Origin: an uncultured Planctomycetaceae bacterium
GTDB taxonomy: Bacteria; Planctomycetota; Planctomycetia; Pirellulales; UBA1268
Direction of reading: 5' to 3'
NCBI GenBank assembly: GCA_913052575.1
Contig: CAJXFK010000004.1
Span: 1-63,011, forward strand
Length of the DNA stretch: 63,011 nucleotides
In this document: one piece after another, positions 24,991 through 35,081 of the stretch
Layout: each line of letters begins with the position of its first letter
How positions within the stretch are numbered: position 1 is the first letter of the stretch
The notes under the pieces: generated by a model
Seen by the model: only the letters and a program-made list of their open reading frames with translations
Databases searched by the model: none
Told to the model about the DNA's origin: nothing
Made by a program: the position numbers and the translations under genes

Positions 24991-26802
24991 TTAGTAAGGA
25001 GGGGGACTTTGAGCAAGTGAATGCGTGTTTCCAAGGTGGATTCTTCCAATGATTGCGAGGCCCATATCAATGGAACTCGGTTTCTCGCACAGTATTCCAA
25101 ATCCAGCGGGGAGGTGTGGCAGGATAGCGGGCACCTCATCAGCTTCAATTAAGAGCTTTGCTGCAGGATCAGTGCGAAGATGCTCAATACCTGCACTGAT
25201 GTTGTTTAGTTTTTTTACCGTCTTTTGTGTGTAGAAGACAAGGCTCGGTCGAGGCGTCTTGATGCTTGCCCAGTTTCCTTCTCGTGCTGACGGCGACAAG
25301 GCGGCTAGAAGAGTAGAGGTGCCCTGATGTTGAGCAAGTCGCACTGATACGAGACCACCAAGCGTTGCTACGAAGAGAATCGAAAAAGCTGTCAGAGCAC
25401 TTATAGCCAGCCCAACACGTCCTTGTCTCTGGAGCAAGAAGGCAGTAGCCGCGGCTATGACTGGAAGCAGCCCAAGGATTCCAAGCCATTCATTTCCTGG
25501 AGCAAATTTTTGTGAGAGAAGAGGAATACCAATGGCGAGACAGATGCCAACGGCTGAAAGTGTAAACCACCCAATGTTCATGACTAAAGCACGAGCCTTA
25601 TCCGATGGCATGTTCCAGAAAAGCATTGTTTCCCAGCCGGTACGGCCACGAATCCAGTCCGCAAGGTAGAGGGCAGTGACGATTGAAAGAGCTGGGTATG
25701 CGGGCCAGATGTAGCCAGGAAGTTTTGTCCCAGCGATCGCAAAAGTTCCGATCCAGACAAGAAACCAAACTCCAGAAAAAGCAACAGTGCGAAAGTGTGA
25801 ACTCGACAGACGTTTTGTTTGCCAAAGAAATACAGTATGAGCTGGTACGGCTAGCAGAATAATTGACCAAGGAAATAACCCAATGGCGAGTATCATTGGA
25901 TAATAGAGGAATGATCCGGAATGCCCCTCCATGGGAGCTAAAAATCTACCGGCATTATGAATGAGTAGGAAGTCTCGAATCCACTGTCCGTTTGTACGCA
26001 CTCCGACTAATACATACCACGGTAATGCGACGGCTGTAGCCACCGCAAAAATTGTGAGAGGGCGGAGAGAGGTTACAACGTGATAAATCCAAGATTTGCC
26101 ACACGTGAAAATAGATTTGTTGTGCAGTACGCATGCAGTGAGCAGAAATGCCGCCATTGGTAAAACGATACCAACAGGACCTTTCGCTAGGACAGCAAAC
26201 CCGCATGCCAGACCGATGCCTACAGCATGCAAACGAGTTATTTGAAGTACAGAGTCCCGCTGAATAGCGTGAACATAAAACGCTCCAGCCATGGTAGTAC
26301 AGAATACGAGTGCTGCATCAGGGGTTGCGGCTCGCCCACCTACTGCTGTCCAGATACATGTTGACATGACAAGGCCAGACAGGAGGCCGGCAAACGGTCC
26401 TGCGAGAAGACGACCAATCCACCAGGTGAGCAAACACGTGCCGATTGTTAAGCAGACTGACCCTATGCGAACACCAAATTCGTTACGACCGAAAAGTGAA
26501 ACTCCTACGATTTGTATCCAATTGACTAATGGAGGCTTTTCCACACGAAGGGCACCATTGTACGTCGGCACAATCCAATCACCCGAATCCAGCATTGCTA
26601 ATGTGCAGGCAGCGTTTTTGGGCTCATCTTCATCCCAAAGTGGTGCCGAACCCAGCCCCGGCAAAAGAGTGGTAGTTGCGGAAATTATGATGATCAGGAT
26701 TGCAATAAAGGGGCTTCTGAATATCACCAGCGTCGCCCAAAGTGGATGAAAGGAACGGAGCGGGAGGGTAGAAGCAGGAGCGATGCCGGTCAAGCCGTAC
26801 AA
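24991..26802 (-). CDS. ArnT-like membrane glycosyltransferase (second copy)
   Basis: The 603-residue product is a paralogue of the gene downstream of it. It shares the motif PLWDEDEPKNAACTLA and EKPPLVNW in the first loop, the segment FLLIHNAGRFLAPMEGHSGS (compare FVHNVGRFVAPMEKHSGG in the first copy), and more than ten membrane segments. It is the first gene of a three-gene operon on the minus strand and diverges from gyrA. The start is uncertain within about 30 residues, as the N-terminus before the first membrane segment is long. The acceptor is unknown. Confidence 0.87.
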   Translation of the reverse strand: MYGLTGIAPASTLPLRSFHPLWATLVIFRSPFIAILIIIISATTTLLPGLGSAPLWDEDEPKNAACTLAMLDSGDWIVPTYNGALRVEKPPLVNWIQIVGVSLFGRNEFGVRIGSVCLTIGTCLLTWWIGRLLAGPFAGLLSGLVMSTCIWTAVGGRAATPDAALVFCTTMAGAFYVHAIQRDSVLQITRLHAVGIGLACGFAVLAKGPVGIVLPMAAFLLTACVLHNKSIFTCGKSWIYHVVTSLRPLTIFAVATAVALPWYVLVGVRTNGQWIRDFLLIHNAGRFLAPMEGHSGSFLYYPMILAIGLFPWSIILLAVPAHTVFLWQTKRLSSSHFRTVAFSGVWFLVWIGTFAIAGTKLPGYIWPAYPALSIVTALYLADWIRGRTGWETMLFWNMPSDKARALVMNIGWFTLSAVGICLAIGIPLLSQKFAPGNEWLGILGLLPVIAAATAFLLQRQGRVGLAISALTAFSILFVATLGGLVSVRLAQHQGTSTLLAALSPSAREGNWASIKTPRPSLVFYTQKTVKKLNNISAGIEHLRTDPAAKLLIEADEVPAILPHLPAGFGILCEKPSSIDMGLAIIGRIHLGNTHSLAQSPPPY

Positions 26803-26914
26803 AGTTGCGTTTTTTTAGGTATATTAAGGCCGGTTGACCGCCTGCTTGGGGCGGGTATGTTCAAGATCAAGTTACCGCCTTTTGAAGCGGTCCATTCCCG
26901 GGAGAACGCACCCC

Positions 26915-29752
26915 TTGGCTGATGAAAACACCCCTGCTGATGATGCTTCGAATGAGCAGCCATCAGCGAATGATAGCAGTGGACCGACAAATGACGGTCA
27001 GTCGAAAGAGATAGCTACCAACCGGGCTCAGGATGGTACCCGACTCATTGATTTGCCAATTGAGCAAGAACTTAAAGAGAGTTACCTGACATACGCTATG
27101 AGCGTCATTGTGAGTCGGGCACTCCCTGACGTTCGTGATGGCTTGAAGCCTTCACAGCGACGGATTCTGGTTGCCATGAATGATCTGAATCTGTCCCCAG
27201 GTTCTTCTCGGGTGAAATGCGCGAAGATATCTGGTGACACCAGCGGTAACTATCATCCCCACGGTGAAAGTGTGATCTATCCGACGCTTGTTCGCATGGC
27301 GCAAGAATGGAATATGCGACATGTGCTCGTTGACAAGCAGGGGAATTTTGGATCAATCGCCGGGTTGCCTGCTGCTGCTATGCGATATACCGAAGCTCGG
27401 TTGTCAGCCATTGCATCCCAGATGCTTGATGATATCAATCTCGACACGGTCGACTTTGTCCCGACGTACGATGAGCGAAATACAGAGCCTGTCGTGCTAC
27501 CAAGTCGTTTTCCCAACCTGGTTGTCAATGGTGCGGGTGGCATTGCTGTTGGTATGGCAACAAGCATTCCTCCTCATAACCTTGGTGAAGTCTGTCGCGG
27601 ACTGGTGCAGTTAATAGATAATCCGGATACATCAATGGCAGAGCTGCTTGAGATTGTTCCTGGCCCGGACTTCCCGACTGGTGGAATTGTTATGGGCAGA
27701 GAGGCTTTATTGCGGGGATATCTCACTGGAAGAAGCACAATTACGCTTCGGGCTCGGGCTCACGTCGAAGAATTTGGGAAGAATCGTAACCGGATCGTGA
27801 TTACTGAAATTCCGTATCAACAGACACGTGATGCCATTGAGGAGAAGATTGCTGATCAGGTGAGCGACGATCGGATCAAAGGTATTTCTGGGATTCGTAA
27901 TGAAAGTGACCTCAAAGAGCCGGTACGACTAATTTTGGAGTTGAAGCGGGATGCTGACCCAGATGTTGTCTTGAATCAGCTCTATCAATATTCGCCACTT
28001 CAAACAACTTTTTCACTCATCTTTCTTGCACTTGTTGACGGTAAGCCTCGGATGCTTTCGTTTAAAAATATGCTTGAAGAGTTTTTGCGTCATCGCACTA
28101 CAGTGATTCGTCGAAGGACGCAGCATCTTCTTGCCCGTGCACGAAATCGAAAACATACGCTCGAAGGTCTTCTGGTCGCCTTGGCGAATATTGATGAAGT
28201 AATCAAAATAGTTCGTAATTCTTCTTCACAGGCGGAAGCGAAGCAGGGGTTGATGCAGATCGAGGCGCCAGCATCTTTGCTTCAAAGAGCTCTTGGTGAA
28301 GAAGGGTTTGAACTTCTTCAAGATGAGCGAGGTAAGTCCGATACTTACGGTTTGTCTCCTGTTCAAGCAGATGCGGTGCTGCGTCTGACGCTAGGGCAGC
28401 TCGTAAACCTCGAGCAAGAGAAGCTCGGAGGCGAACATAGTGAACTACTGAGCAAGATTCGTGAGTTCCTTCGGATTCTGTCGGATGAGTCAAATATTCG
28501 TGAATTAATCCGTGCAGATCTTCTAGCGATTGACTCAAAGTATGCGGAGCCTCGACGGACAGAGATAAGCGGCGAAGTTGCCGATATTCGTGACATGGCA
28601 GAGTTGATCACGGAATCGACGATGGTCGTCACAATCACTCGGTCTGGCTATGTGAAACGGACTGCAGCAGATACGTATCGAGCCCAACGAAGAGGTGGCA
28701 AAGGCCTCACGGGCGCTCGGGTCGATGAGTCAGACCCTGTCGAGCATTTTTTCGTAGCAAGTACACACGATTGGCTGCTAGTGTTCACAACACGAGGCAA
28801 GGTTTTCTCAATGCGTGTCTTTGAATTGCCTGAGCTCGCACGTGATTCAAAAGGCCGAAATCTTGTGAATTTATTGGAGTTTGAAGAAGGTGAAAGAGTT
28901 GCGGAGTGCCGAGCAGTTTCTGGTTTCGATGATCCGGATCAATGTTTGCTGCTCGCGGCTCGCAGCGGCACGGTGAAAAAGACACCTCTTGAGCAGTATC
29001 GTCGACGTCGAACCAAGGGCCTCATTGCAGTTAAATTAAAAGAGGGTGACGAACTTGTTGGTGCTGTTGTTACAAAGCCGGGCGACGAACTGGTTTTGGC
29101 AACGGCCTCGGGTATGGCAATTCGGTTTCCAGAATCGGATGCCCGTCCGATGGGTCGTGATACCAGTGGTGTACGGGGTATTAAGCTCGGGAAGGATGAC
29201 AGTCTTGTTGGGATAGTTGTTGCCGACCCCTCCGCGACACTTCTTACGGTGTGTGAAAAAGGGTATGGCAAGAGAACACCTTTTGGTGCAGGCACGCCAC
29301 TTGTGGAAGGAGAAACTTCGGCGGCCCCCGCCCCTGATGATTCTGAAACAGAGTCGAGTGGCATGCGGTACAGGACGCAGCGTCGTGGTGGAAAAGGCGT
29401 ACGTGACATTAAGACAACAGCCCGTAATGGCAAGGTTGTGTCGGTCGTTTCGGTACAAGATGACGATCAAGTGCTCATGATGACTGGCCGCGGGAAATTA
29501 CAACGGGTAAACGTTGGAGAGATAAAATCCATAGGCAGAAATACGCAGGGAGTGCGGATCATGCGGCTGGATGATTCAGATTCACTTGCTGCAGTTGTGC
29601 CGGTGCCTCCAAGTGAACAGGAGGAAGCGGCAGAGGGTGCGCCAGAGAACACGCCAGAGAACACGCAAGAGAACACGCAAGAGAACACGCAAGAGAACGC
29701 ACCAGAGAACGCACCAGAGAACGCACCAGAGGGCGGCGCCGAGAAAGCATAG
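26915..29752 (+). CDS. gyrA: DNA gyrase subunit A
   Basis: GyrA carries the DNA cleavage and wrapping functions of gyrase. The 945-residue product has an acidic N-terminal extension of about 40 residues, then [20 protein letters not shown]. The active-site Tyr is in [10 protein letters not shown] (about Tyr158). The C-terminal wrapping domain contains the GyrA box QRRGGKG at 28685-28705 and a second copy at 29378-29398. The extreme C-terminus is a low-complexity tail made of a 12-bp tandem repeat. I favour TTG 26915 (GGGAG ten bases upstream) over TTG 26834; neither is certain. ugd follows after 28 bases. gyrB is not in the window. Confidence 0.95.
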   Translation: MADENTPADDASNEQPSANDSSGPTNDGQSKEIATNRAQDGTRLIDLPIEQELKESYLTYAMSVIVSRALPDVRDGLKPSQRRILVAMNDLNLSPGSSRVKCAKISGDTSGNYHPHGESVIYPTLVRMAQEWNMRHVLVDKQGNFGSIAGLPAAAMRYTEARLSAIASQMLDDINLDTVDFVPTYDERNTEPVVLPSRFPNLVVNGAGGIAVGMATSIPPHNLGEVCRGLVQLIDNPDTSMAELLEIVPGPDFPTGGIVMGREALLRGYLTGRSTITLRARAHVEEFGKNRNRIVITEIPYQQTRDAIEEKIADQVSDDRIKGISGIRNESDLKEPVRLILELKRDADPDVVLNQLYQYSPLQTTFSLIFLALVDGKPRMLSFKNMLEEFLRHRTTVIRRRTQHLLARARNRKHTLEGLLVALANIDEVIKIVRNSSSQAEAKQGLMQIEAPASLLQRALGEEGFELLQDERGKSDTYGLSPVQADAVLRLTLGQLVNLEQEKLGGEHSELLSKIREFLRILSDESNIRELIRADLLAIDSKYAEPRRTEISGEVADIRDMAELITESTMVVTITRSGYVKRTAADTYRAQRRGGKGLTGARVDESDPVEHFFVASTHDWLLVFTTRGKVFSMRVFELPELARDSKGRNLVNLLEFEEGERVAECRAVSGFDDPDQCLLLAARSGTVKKTPLEQYRRRRTKGLIAVKLKEGDELVGAVVTKPGDELVLATASGMAIRFPESDARPMGRDTSGVRGIKLGKDDSLVGIVVADPSATLLTVCEKGYGKRTPFGAGTPLVEGETSAAPAPDDSETESSGMRYRTQRRGGKGVRDIKTTARNGKVVSVVSVQDDDQVLMMTGRGKLQRVNVGEIKSIGRNTQGVRIMRLDDSDSLAAVVPVPPSEQEEAAEGAPENTPENTQENTQENTQENAPENAPENAPEGGAEKA
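29645..29728 (+). repeat. Seven tandem 12-bp units in the gyrA tail
   Basis: Seven uninterrupted 12-bp units encode ENTP, three ENTQ and three ENAP. The units fall into three sequence types in blocks: GAGAACACGCCA once, GAGAACACGCAA three times, GAGAACGCACCA three times. Degenerate units flank both ends (EGAP before, EGGA after). Because the unit is a multiple of three, copy-number change keeps the frame. The block pattern suggests recent local duplication. Confidence 0.95.
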
Positions 29753-29780
29753 TTTGGTTTTAAAACTGGAATAACCCAAA

Positions 29781-31118
29781 GTGAAGATAGCAATAGTTGG
29801 TACAGGTTATGTTGGGCTCGTTACTGGTACGTGTCTGGCTGACAGCGGTAACGATGTCACGTGTCTTGACGTTGATGAAAAAAAAGTTGCTGTTCTTAAA
29901 AATGGCAATGTTCCATTTTATGAGCCAGGTCTTGAAGAGCTGGTGGAACGAAATGTAAAAGTTGGACGGTTGCACTTTACCAGCGACACGCACGAAGCAA
30001 TTGCAGCCGCTGAGATTGTTTTCCTTGCGGTTGGAACGCCACCAACCGCGACCGGCTCGGCTGATTTGTCTGCGCTTCAGGCTGCGGTGGAATCAGTCGC
30101 CCAGTATCTTGGTGAAGAAACCGTTGTCATCACAAAAAGTACGGTACCTGTTGGCACTGCCGCCAATATTGAGCAACGACTGCTGCAAGCTACGGGCCGA
30201 GTGTGTCAGGTAGCGAGTAACCCAGAGTTTTTGAAGGAGGGGGCAGCGATTGAAGATTTTCAGCGGCCTGATCGTGTAGTTGTGGGTGTGCGTGCTCCCG
30301 AGGTTGCTGAAAAATTACGCCGGCTGTATTTGCCATTTTTGCGAACGGAGAGACCGTTCTTGGTGATGACGCCGGAAAGTGCTGAGATGACAAAATATGT
30401 TGCCAATTCACTTTTGGCAACAAAAATTAGTTTTATTAACGAAGTTGCTAATCTCTGTGAACGAATGGAAGCTGATGTTGACGATGTCAGGCGGGGAATC
30501 GGTCATGATAGCCGAATTGGATTCTCGTTTTTATTTCCTGGCGCTGGCTATGGAGGAAGTTGTTTTCCAAAGGACGTGCAAGCGCTCGCAGCCATGGCAC
30601 GTGAGCGGTCGAGTGAATTCCGCATCCTGCAGGCTGTGCACGAAGCGAACATCAGGCAAAAACAAGTTCTTGGAAAGAAAATAGAAGAATTTTTCGACGG
30701 CGATCTCGCTGGCCGCCGAATTGCCCTCTGGGGCCTTGCTTTTAAGCCTCGCACAGACGATGTTCGAGATGCTCCGGCGCTCGAGCTTATAAATATGCTT
30801 CTCGCAGCCCAGGTGAAGATTCGAGTTTTTGACCCGGAAGCAATGGGTAATGTGCAGAAGCTCTATGGAAGTCAGCTTGAGTATGCTTCAAGTCCACTTG
30901 ATGCTGCTGCTGACGCAGACGCACTTGCAATTGTGACAGAGTGGGGAGATTTCCGTCGGCCTGATTTTAAAGCACTGAAGGCCGCTATGGCGAGTCACGT
31001 GATCTTTGATGGACGAAATCTGTTCGATTGCTCAGAAATGCTTTCGAGCGGATTTCTGTACTATTCGATTGGTCGATCTGTGGTTGATGGTCGAATCAAA
31101 TGTGATAGTTCTGGATGA
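29781..31118 (+). CDS. UDP-glucose/GDP-mannose dehydrogenase family protein
   Basis: It oxidises a nucleotide sugar to the uronic acid using two NAD; UDP-glucose 6-dehydrogenase is the likeliest activity. The 445-residue product has the NAD-binding start MKIAIVGTGYVGLVTGTCLA, NPEFLKEGAAIEDFQRPDR, and the catalytic-Cys motif GAGYGGSCFPKDVQAL (Cys about residue 261), plus the C-terminal LWGLAFKPRTDDVRDAPAL. It starts with GTG 29781. Its product may feed envelope polysaccharide made by enzymes such as those at 22122-26802. The sugar specificity cannot be read with certainty. Confidence 0.92.
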   Translation: MKIAIVGTGYVGLVTGTCLADSGNDVTCLDVDEKKVAVLKNGNVPFYEPGLEELVERNVKVGRLHFTSDTHEAIAAAEIVFLAVGTPPTATGSADLSALQAAVESVAQYLGEETVVITKSTVPVGTAANIEQRLLQATGRVCQVASNPEFLKEGAAIEDFQRPDRVVVGVRAPEVAEKLRRLYLPFLRTERPFLVMTPESAEMTKYVANSLLATKISFINEVANLCERMEADVDDVRRGIGHDSRIGFSFLFPGAGYGGSCFPKDVQALAAMARERSSEFRILQAVHEANIRQKQVLGKKIEEFFDGDLAGRRIALWGLAFKPRTDDVRDAPALELINMLLAAQVKIRVFDPEAMGNVQKLYGSQLEYASSPLDAAADADALAIVTEWGDFRRPDFKALKAAMASHVIFDGRNLFDCSEMLSSGFLYYSIGRSVVDGRIKCDSSG

Positions 31119-31198
31119 TTGCGTTCAGCTCCATGCCTGCTTTATGCCGGCTGTCATGATGATTTGTGGAGGAAATTTGATACAACTGGCAAATCAGT

Positions 31199-31228
31199 TT
31201 GACATGTTTTTTTTGTAAGAGTTACAGT
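31199..31228 (+). promoter_or_regulatory. Candidate promoter for hppA-tgt
   Basis: A consensus -35 TTGACA (31199-31204) is followed after 18 bases by TACAGT (31223-31228), which matches the -10 consensus at four of six positions. It lies in the 192-base gap between ugd and hppA and predicts a leader of about 75 bases. The gap holds no gene. Confidence 0.4.
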
Positions 31229-31310
31229 TCTTGATTATAAACACGTCCTTGGTGAGTAATCGCACGAGGATTTTACTAGCACATATTCACTTCCCTGGAG
31301 TTGAACGTCC

Positions 31311-33839
31311 GTGAAAACTTTCTCCGCAGTCGCCGCTACGGTGTTGCTTACGCCTTCTTTTGTCCAGGCTTCTGATGCGAGCAGAGTATCTCCATCTGTA
31401 TCATTTTTCAGCCTCTACGGGCTGTTCTGGATCGCTGGAATTGTCGGCTCTGGATACGCTCTTTGGCAGGCATGGCAGTTTTATCAGTGGATGGAAAGCC
31501 AGTCAGGAGGATCGGAAAAAAATATTGAAATTGCTGGTTATGTGCGAACAGGCGCAGATGCATACCTTAGGCAGCAGTACAAAGTAGTCGCCGGCTTTTT
31601 TGTGGTTATCTTCGCGGTGCTTCTCTTTATGGCTTTTGGCCTCAATGTGCAAAGTGCCTGGGTGCCATTTGCATTTCTCTCAGGCGGTTTGTTTTCTGGC
31701 CTTGCTGGTTGGTGCGGTATGAAGACGGCGACACTTGCGAGCAATCGAACTGCGGCCGGTGCTGAGAAGAGTCTGAATGATGGCCTTCAGGTAGCGTTTC
31801 GGTCAGGTGCTGTGATGGGGCTCACTGTGGTTGGCCTTGGCCTGCTCGATATTGTTGTGTGGTTCTTTATTTTGTATTGGGTTGTTCCCTTGTTTTCATC
31901 GCCACTGTCGCTTGAAGAAATTACTGTCACCATGCTGTGTTTTGGAATGGGAGCAAGTTCGCAAGCGCTGTTTGCCCGTGTTGGCGGAGGTATCTTCACG
32001 AAAGCGGCAGATGTTGGTGCTGATCTTGTTGGTAAAGTTGAGCAGGACATTCCAGAAGACGATGCTCGTAACCCAGCAACAATTGCTGATAACGTTGGTG
32101 ATAACGTTGGTGATGTAGCTGGTATGGGGGCCGATTTGTACGAAAGTTATTGCGGTAGCATTCTTGCTACGGCGGCACTGGGTGTTGCTGCGTTTGCTGG
32201 TGTCACGGAAGCCGACTACTTCATGCAACTTAGAGCGCTCTTTTTGCCAATTATGATCGCCGCTGCAGGTATTGGTCTGTCTGTCTGGGGGATCTGGCAG
32301 GTCAAGACGCAAGAAGATGCATCACAAAGATCTCTTCTAGCAGCCTTGGCACGTGGTATTAACCTTTCCACGCTTGCAATCGTTGGAGCAGCTATTGTGC
32401 TCACGTTCTTGTTGCTCGGGTGGTCTCATATCGGTGTTGGCATGAGCGTGGTTGTGGGTCTTGTAGCAGGTTGGCTTATTGGGAAATGGACAGAGTATTC
32501 GACAAGTAATGAGTTCGCACCAACAAAAGAACTCGCCGATCAAGCTTTGACCGGGCCGGCTACGATCATTATTGGTGGTGTTGCCGAAGGAATGCTCTCG
32601 GTGTGGGCTCCAGTGATGGTGACTGGCGTGGCGACACTACTGGCTTTCGGATTTGCAAATAATTTCAGTTATGCTGACCCAGGTGATTTCGCTCTCGGCC
32701 TTTATGGTGTGGGAATCGCAGCAGTCGGCATGCTTTCTACGCTCGGTATTACTCTGGCAACCGATGCCTATGGCCCGATCGCTGACAATGCAGGAGGTAA
32801 TGCCCAGATGGCAGAGATGCCAGAGTTTGTGCGAGAGCGAACTGATGCCCTTGATGCTCTCGGGAATACAACAGCGGCAACGGGGAAAGGGTTTGCAATC
32901 GGTTCAGCTGCCTTGACTGCCTTGGCGCTATTGGCGGCTTATGTCGAGGAAGTACGCATTGGATTTGAAAGATGGGGTGAGTCAGCTGTTACGGTAACCG
33001 AGAGTGGTGCTGCACAGACCGGGTCCTGGGTGAAGGTGTCAGACAAGGTGCTTGTCAAAGCTGGTGCAACACCTGTTGAAAATCAAACATGGCTTCTTGT
33101 TGATAACCGACAGCTGCTGGAAGCTATTCCCGACTACAAACAGCTTCCAAGCGGTTCTGTCATACAGAAAATGCCGGAGACGAAATCGCTTCAGACAGCA
33201 CACGACCTCGTTGAAATACGAGCAGCAAAAATGGCTGACTTCATGCGTTTTTATGATGTGACACTGATGAATCCGAAGGTGCTTGTCGGTATGTTTCTCG
33301 GAGCGATGAGTACGTTTGTATTCTGTGCACTCACAATGAAAGCCGTAGGCCGCGCAGCGAAGGGTATGGTTGAAGAAGTCCGTCGACAATTTCGGGAGAA
33401 GCCCGGGATTATGGCGGGTACTGAAAAGCCGGATTATGCAGCGCCTGTTGCAATTAGTACAAAGGCGGCTCAAAGAGAGATGGTGCTGCCCTCTTTGCTT
33501 GCATTATTGGCTCCCGTTGTAACCGGCTTGCTTCTTGGAGTCGGGGGTGTCATGGGTCTTCTTGTTGGGGGTCTTACGACAGGTTTCTGCCTTGCTGTCT
33601 TCATGGCAAATGCAGGCGGAGCATGGGATAATGCCAAGAAGCATATTGAAAGCGGTGTACACGGAGGCAAGGGCACCGACGCCCATAAGGCAGCGATTGT
33701 CGGTGACACAGTCGGCGATCCCTTTAAGGATACAAGTGGCCCAAGCCTCAATATTCTTGTGAAACTTATGAGTATGGTCAGCGTGGTTGCTGCGGGACTC
33801 GTGGTCAGATATAGCCTTGAGGCGTTCGGCATCTTTTGA
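31311..33839 (+). CDS. hppA: Membrane-bound ion-translocating pyrophosphatase with insertion
   Basis: This pump couples pyrophosphate hydrolysis to H+ or Na+ transport. The 842-residue product has the substrate-site block DVGADLVGKVEQDIPEDDAR, DNVGDNVGDVAGMGADLYES and the C-terminal DTVGDPFKDTSGPSLNI. In GNTTAATGKGFAIGSAALTA the position that decides potassium dependence carries Ala, which in this family predicts a K+-dependent enzyme. About 100 extra residues (about 550-650) lie between two membrane segments. A signal-like N-terminus is present. Start is GTG 31311 behind CTGGAG. The tgt start overlaps its stop. Confidence 0.93.
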   Translation: MKTFSAVAATVLLTPSFVQASDASRVSPSVSFFSLYGLFWIAGIVGSGYALWQAWQFYQWMESQSGGSEKNIEIAGYVRTGADAYLRQQYKVVAGFFVVIFAVLLFMAFGLNVQSAWVPFAFLSGGLFSGLAGWCGMKTATLASNRTAAGAEKSLNDGLQVAFRSGAVMGLTVVGLGLLDIVVWFFILYWVVPLFSSPLSLEEITVTMLCFGMGASSQALFARVGGGIFTKAADVGADLVGKVEQDIPEDDARNPATIADNVGDNVGDVAGMGADLYESYCGSILATAALGVAAFAGVTEADYFMQLRALFLPIMIAAAGIGLSVWGIWQVKTQEDASQRSLLAALARGINLSTLAIVGAAIVLTFLLLGWSHIGVGMSVVVGLVAGWLIGKWTEYSTSNEFAPTKELADQALTGPATIIIGGVAEGMLSVWAPVMVTGVATLLAFGFANNFSYADPGDFALGLYGVGIAAVGMLSTLGITLATDAYGPIADNAGGNAQMAEMPEFVRERTDALDALGNTTAATGKGFAIGSAALTALALLAAYVEEVRIGFERWGESAVTVTESGAAQTGSWVKVSDKVLVKAGATPVENQTWLLVDNRQLLEAIPDYKQLPSGSVIQKMPETKSLQTAHDLVEIRAAKMADFMRFYDVTLMNPKVLVGMFLGAMSTFVFCALTMKAVGRAAKGMVEEVRRQFREKPGIMAGTEKPDYAAPVAISTKAAQREMVLPSLLALLAPVVTGLLLGVGGVMGLLVGGLTTGFCLAVFMANAGGAWDNAKKHIESGVHGGKGTDAHKAAIVGDTVGDPFKDTSGPSLNILVKLMSMVSVVAAGLVVRYSLEAFGIF

Positions 33840-34942
33840 GTGACGGCTTTGGTTTTCATGTTGAGGTGGCTCATTCGTCCGGTTCACGGGCGGGTGTTCT
33901 TACTACGCCGCATGGGCATGTGCAGACACCACTTTTCATGCCCGTAGCAACACTCGCATCAGTAAAAGGTGTGGATATCGGTCGTGTTGCCGAGACTGGT
34001 GCCACAACGCTACTTGCAAATACATACCATTTGCATCTTCGTCCGGGTGAAGAGTTGGTATCTCAGGCTGGTGGCGTAGGAGCCTTTATGGGCTGGTCTG
34101 GTCCGACGTTAACGGATAGTGGTGGCTATCAAGTTTTTAGTCTTGCTCAGCAAGTCAAGGTAACTGATCACGGGGCAACGTTTCGGTCACACCTAGACGG
34201 CTCTCTAGTAGATTTGACTCCCGAGAAAGCAGTTGCCATTCAAGAACTGCTTGGAGCTGATATAGCAATGCAACTTGACCATGTGATTGGTCTTCCGGCA
34301 TCCCGAAATGATGTTTCTGAGTCAATGGAGAGATCTCTCGCGTGGGGTGAGCGTTGCCTTAAGGCTCGCCAAAAATCAGATCAGGCAATGTTTGGTATTG
34401 TGCAGGGAGGGCTTGATCCGGAATTGCGCGCAGTAAGTGCTCAGCATCTTCGGTCACTGCCATTCGAAGGTTTTGCAGTTGGTGGGCTGTCGGTGGGGGA
34501 GGGACCAGAGGCAATGGCTTCGACTCTTCAGGCAACAGTTCCACATTTACCAACGGACAAGCCGCGTTATCTTATGGGGGTTGGTAAACCTGAAGATATC
34601 GTGAATGCAGTTGCGGTAGGGATCGATATGTTTGATTGCGTTCTGCCAACCCGTTGTGGTCGTAATGCACTGCTTTACACATTTGACGGCCCGTTACGGC
34701 TGCGGAATTCTCGATATCTGACGGATCAACGACCTGTTGAAACCGATTGCCCATGCGTAGCATGTCGTCATAGCAGAGCCTACCTAAGGCATCTCTTCCT
34801 TTCTGGTGAGATGCTTGGCCCAGTTTTGGCTTCTATTCATAACCTTACTTTCTATCAGCGACTCATGAAGTATCTTCGGGAGGCCATTGTTGCCGACCAA
34901 TTTGAGGCGGCCCGGGTAGATATTCTCACTCGGATGAATTGA
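33836..34942 (+). CDS. tgt: tRNA-guanine transglycosylase
   Basis: Tgt exchanges guanine 34 of certain tRNAs for the queuosine precursor. The 368-residue product has LTDSGGYQVFSL with the catalytic Asp, GGLSVGE, the second Asp in GIDMFDCVLPTRCGRNA, and zinc ligands in CPCVACRHSRAYLRHL. The frame opens at TTG 33836, overlapping the hppA stop as TTGA. GTG 33866 is an alternative, but the TTG start better matches the usual N-terminus. tgt-yajC-secDF is a common gene order. Confidence 0.93.
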   Translation: MSDGFGFHVEVAHSSGSRAGVLTTPHGHVQTPLFMPVATLASVKGVDIGRVAETGATTLLANTYHLHLRPGEELVSQAGGVGAFMGWSGPTLTDSGGYQVFSLAQQVKVTDHGATFRSHLDGSLVDLTPEKAVAIQELLGADIAMQLDHVIGLPASRNDVSESMERSLAWGERCLKARQKSDQAMFGIVQGGLDPELRAVSAQHLRSLPFEGFAVGGLSVGEGPEAMASTLQATVPHLPTDKPRYLMGVGKPEDIVNAVAVGIDMFDCVLPTRCGRNALLYTFDGPLRLRNSRYLTDQRPVETDCPCVACRHSRAYLRHLFLSGEMLGPVLASIHNLTFYQRLMKYLREAIVADQFEAARVDILTRMN

Positions 34943-35081
34943 GGCTATCGTGCTCGTGGAGGTGTTGAGTTGGCCTGTGTCCCGGTCGTCTGCATTCGGC
35001 CTTGTCCATTGGAACGTTGGGGAACTACATTTGCTCTTTTCAGAGGAGTGTTTTGACCTTACTTAGCCCCGAGTACGCTTT

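Noticed and set aside
29559..29774. Repeat-rich frames opposite and beside the gyrA tail
   Set aside because: They are shadows of the 12-bp repeat in other frames.
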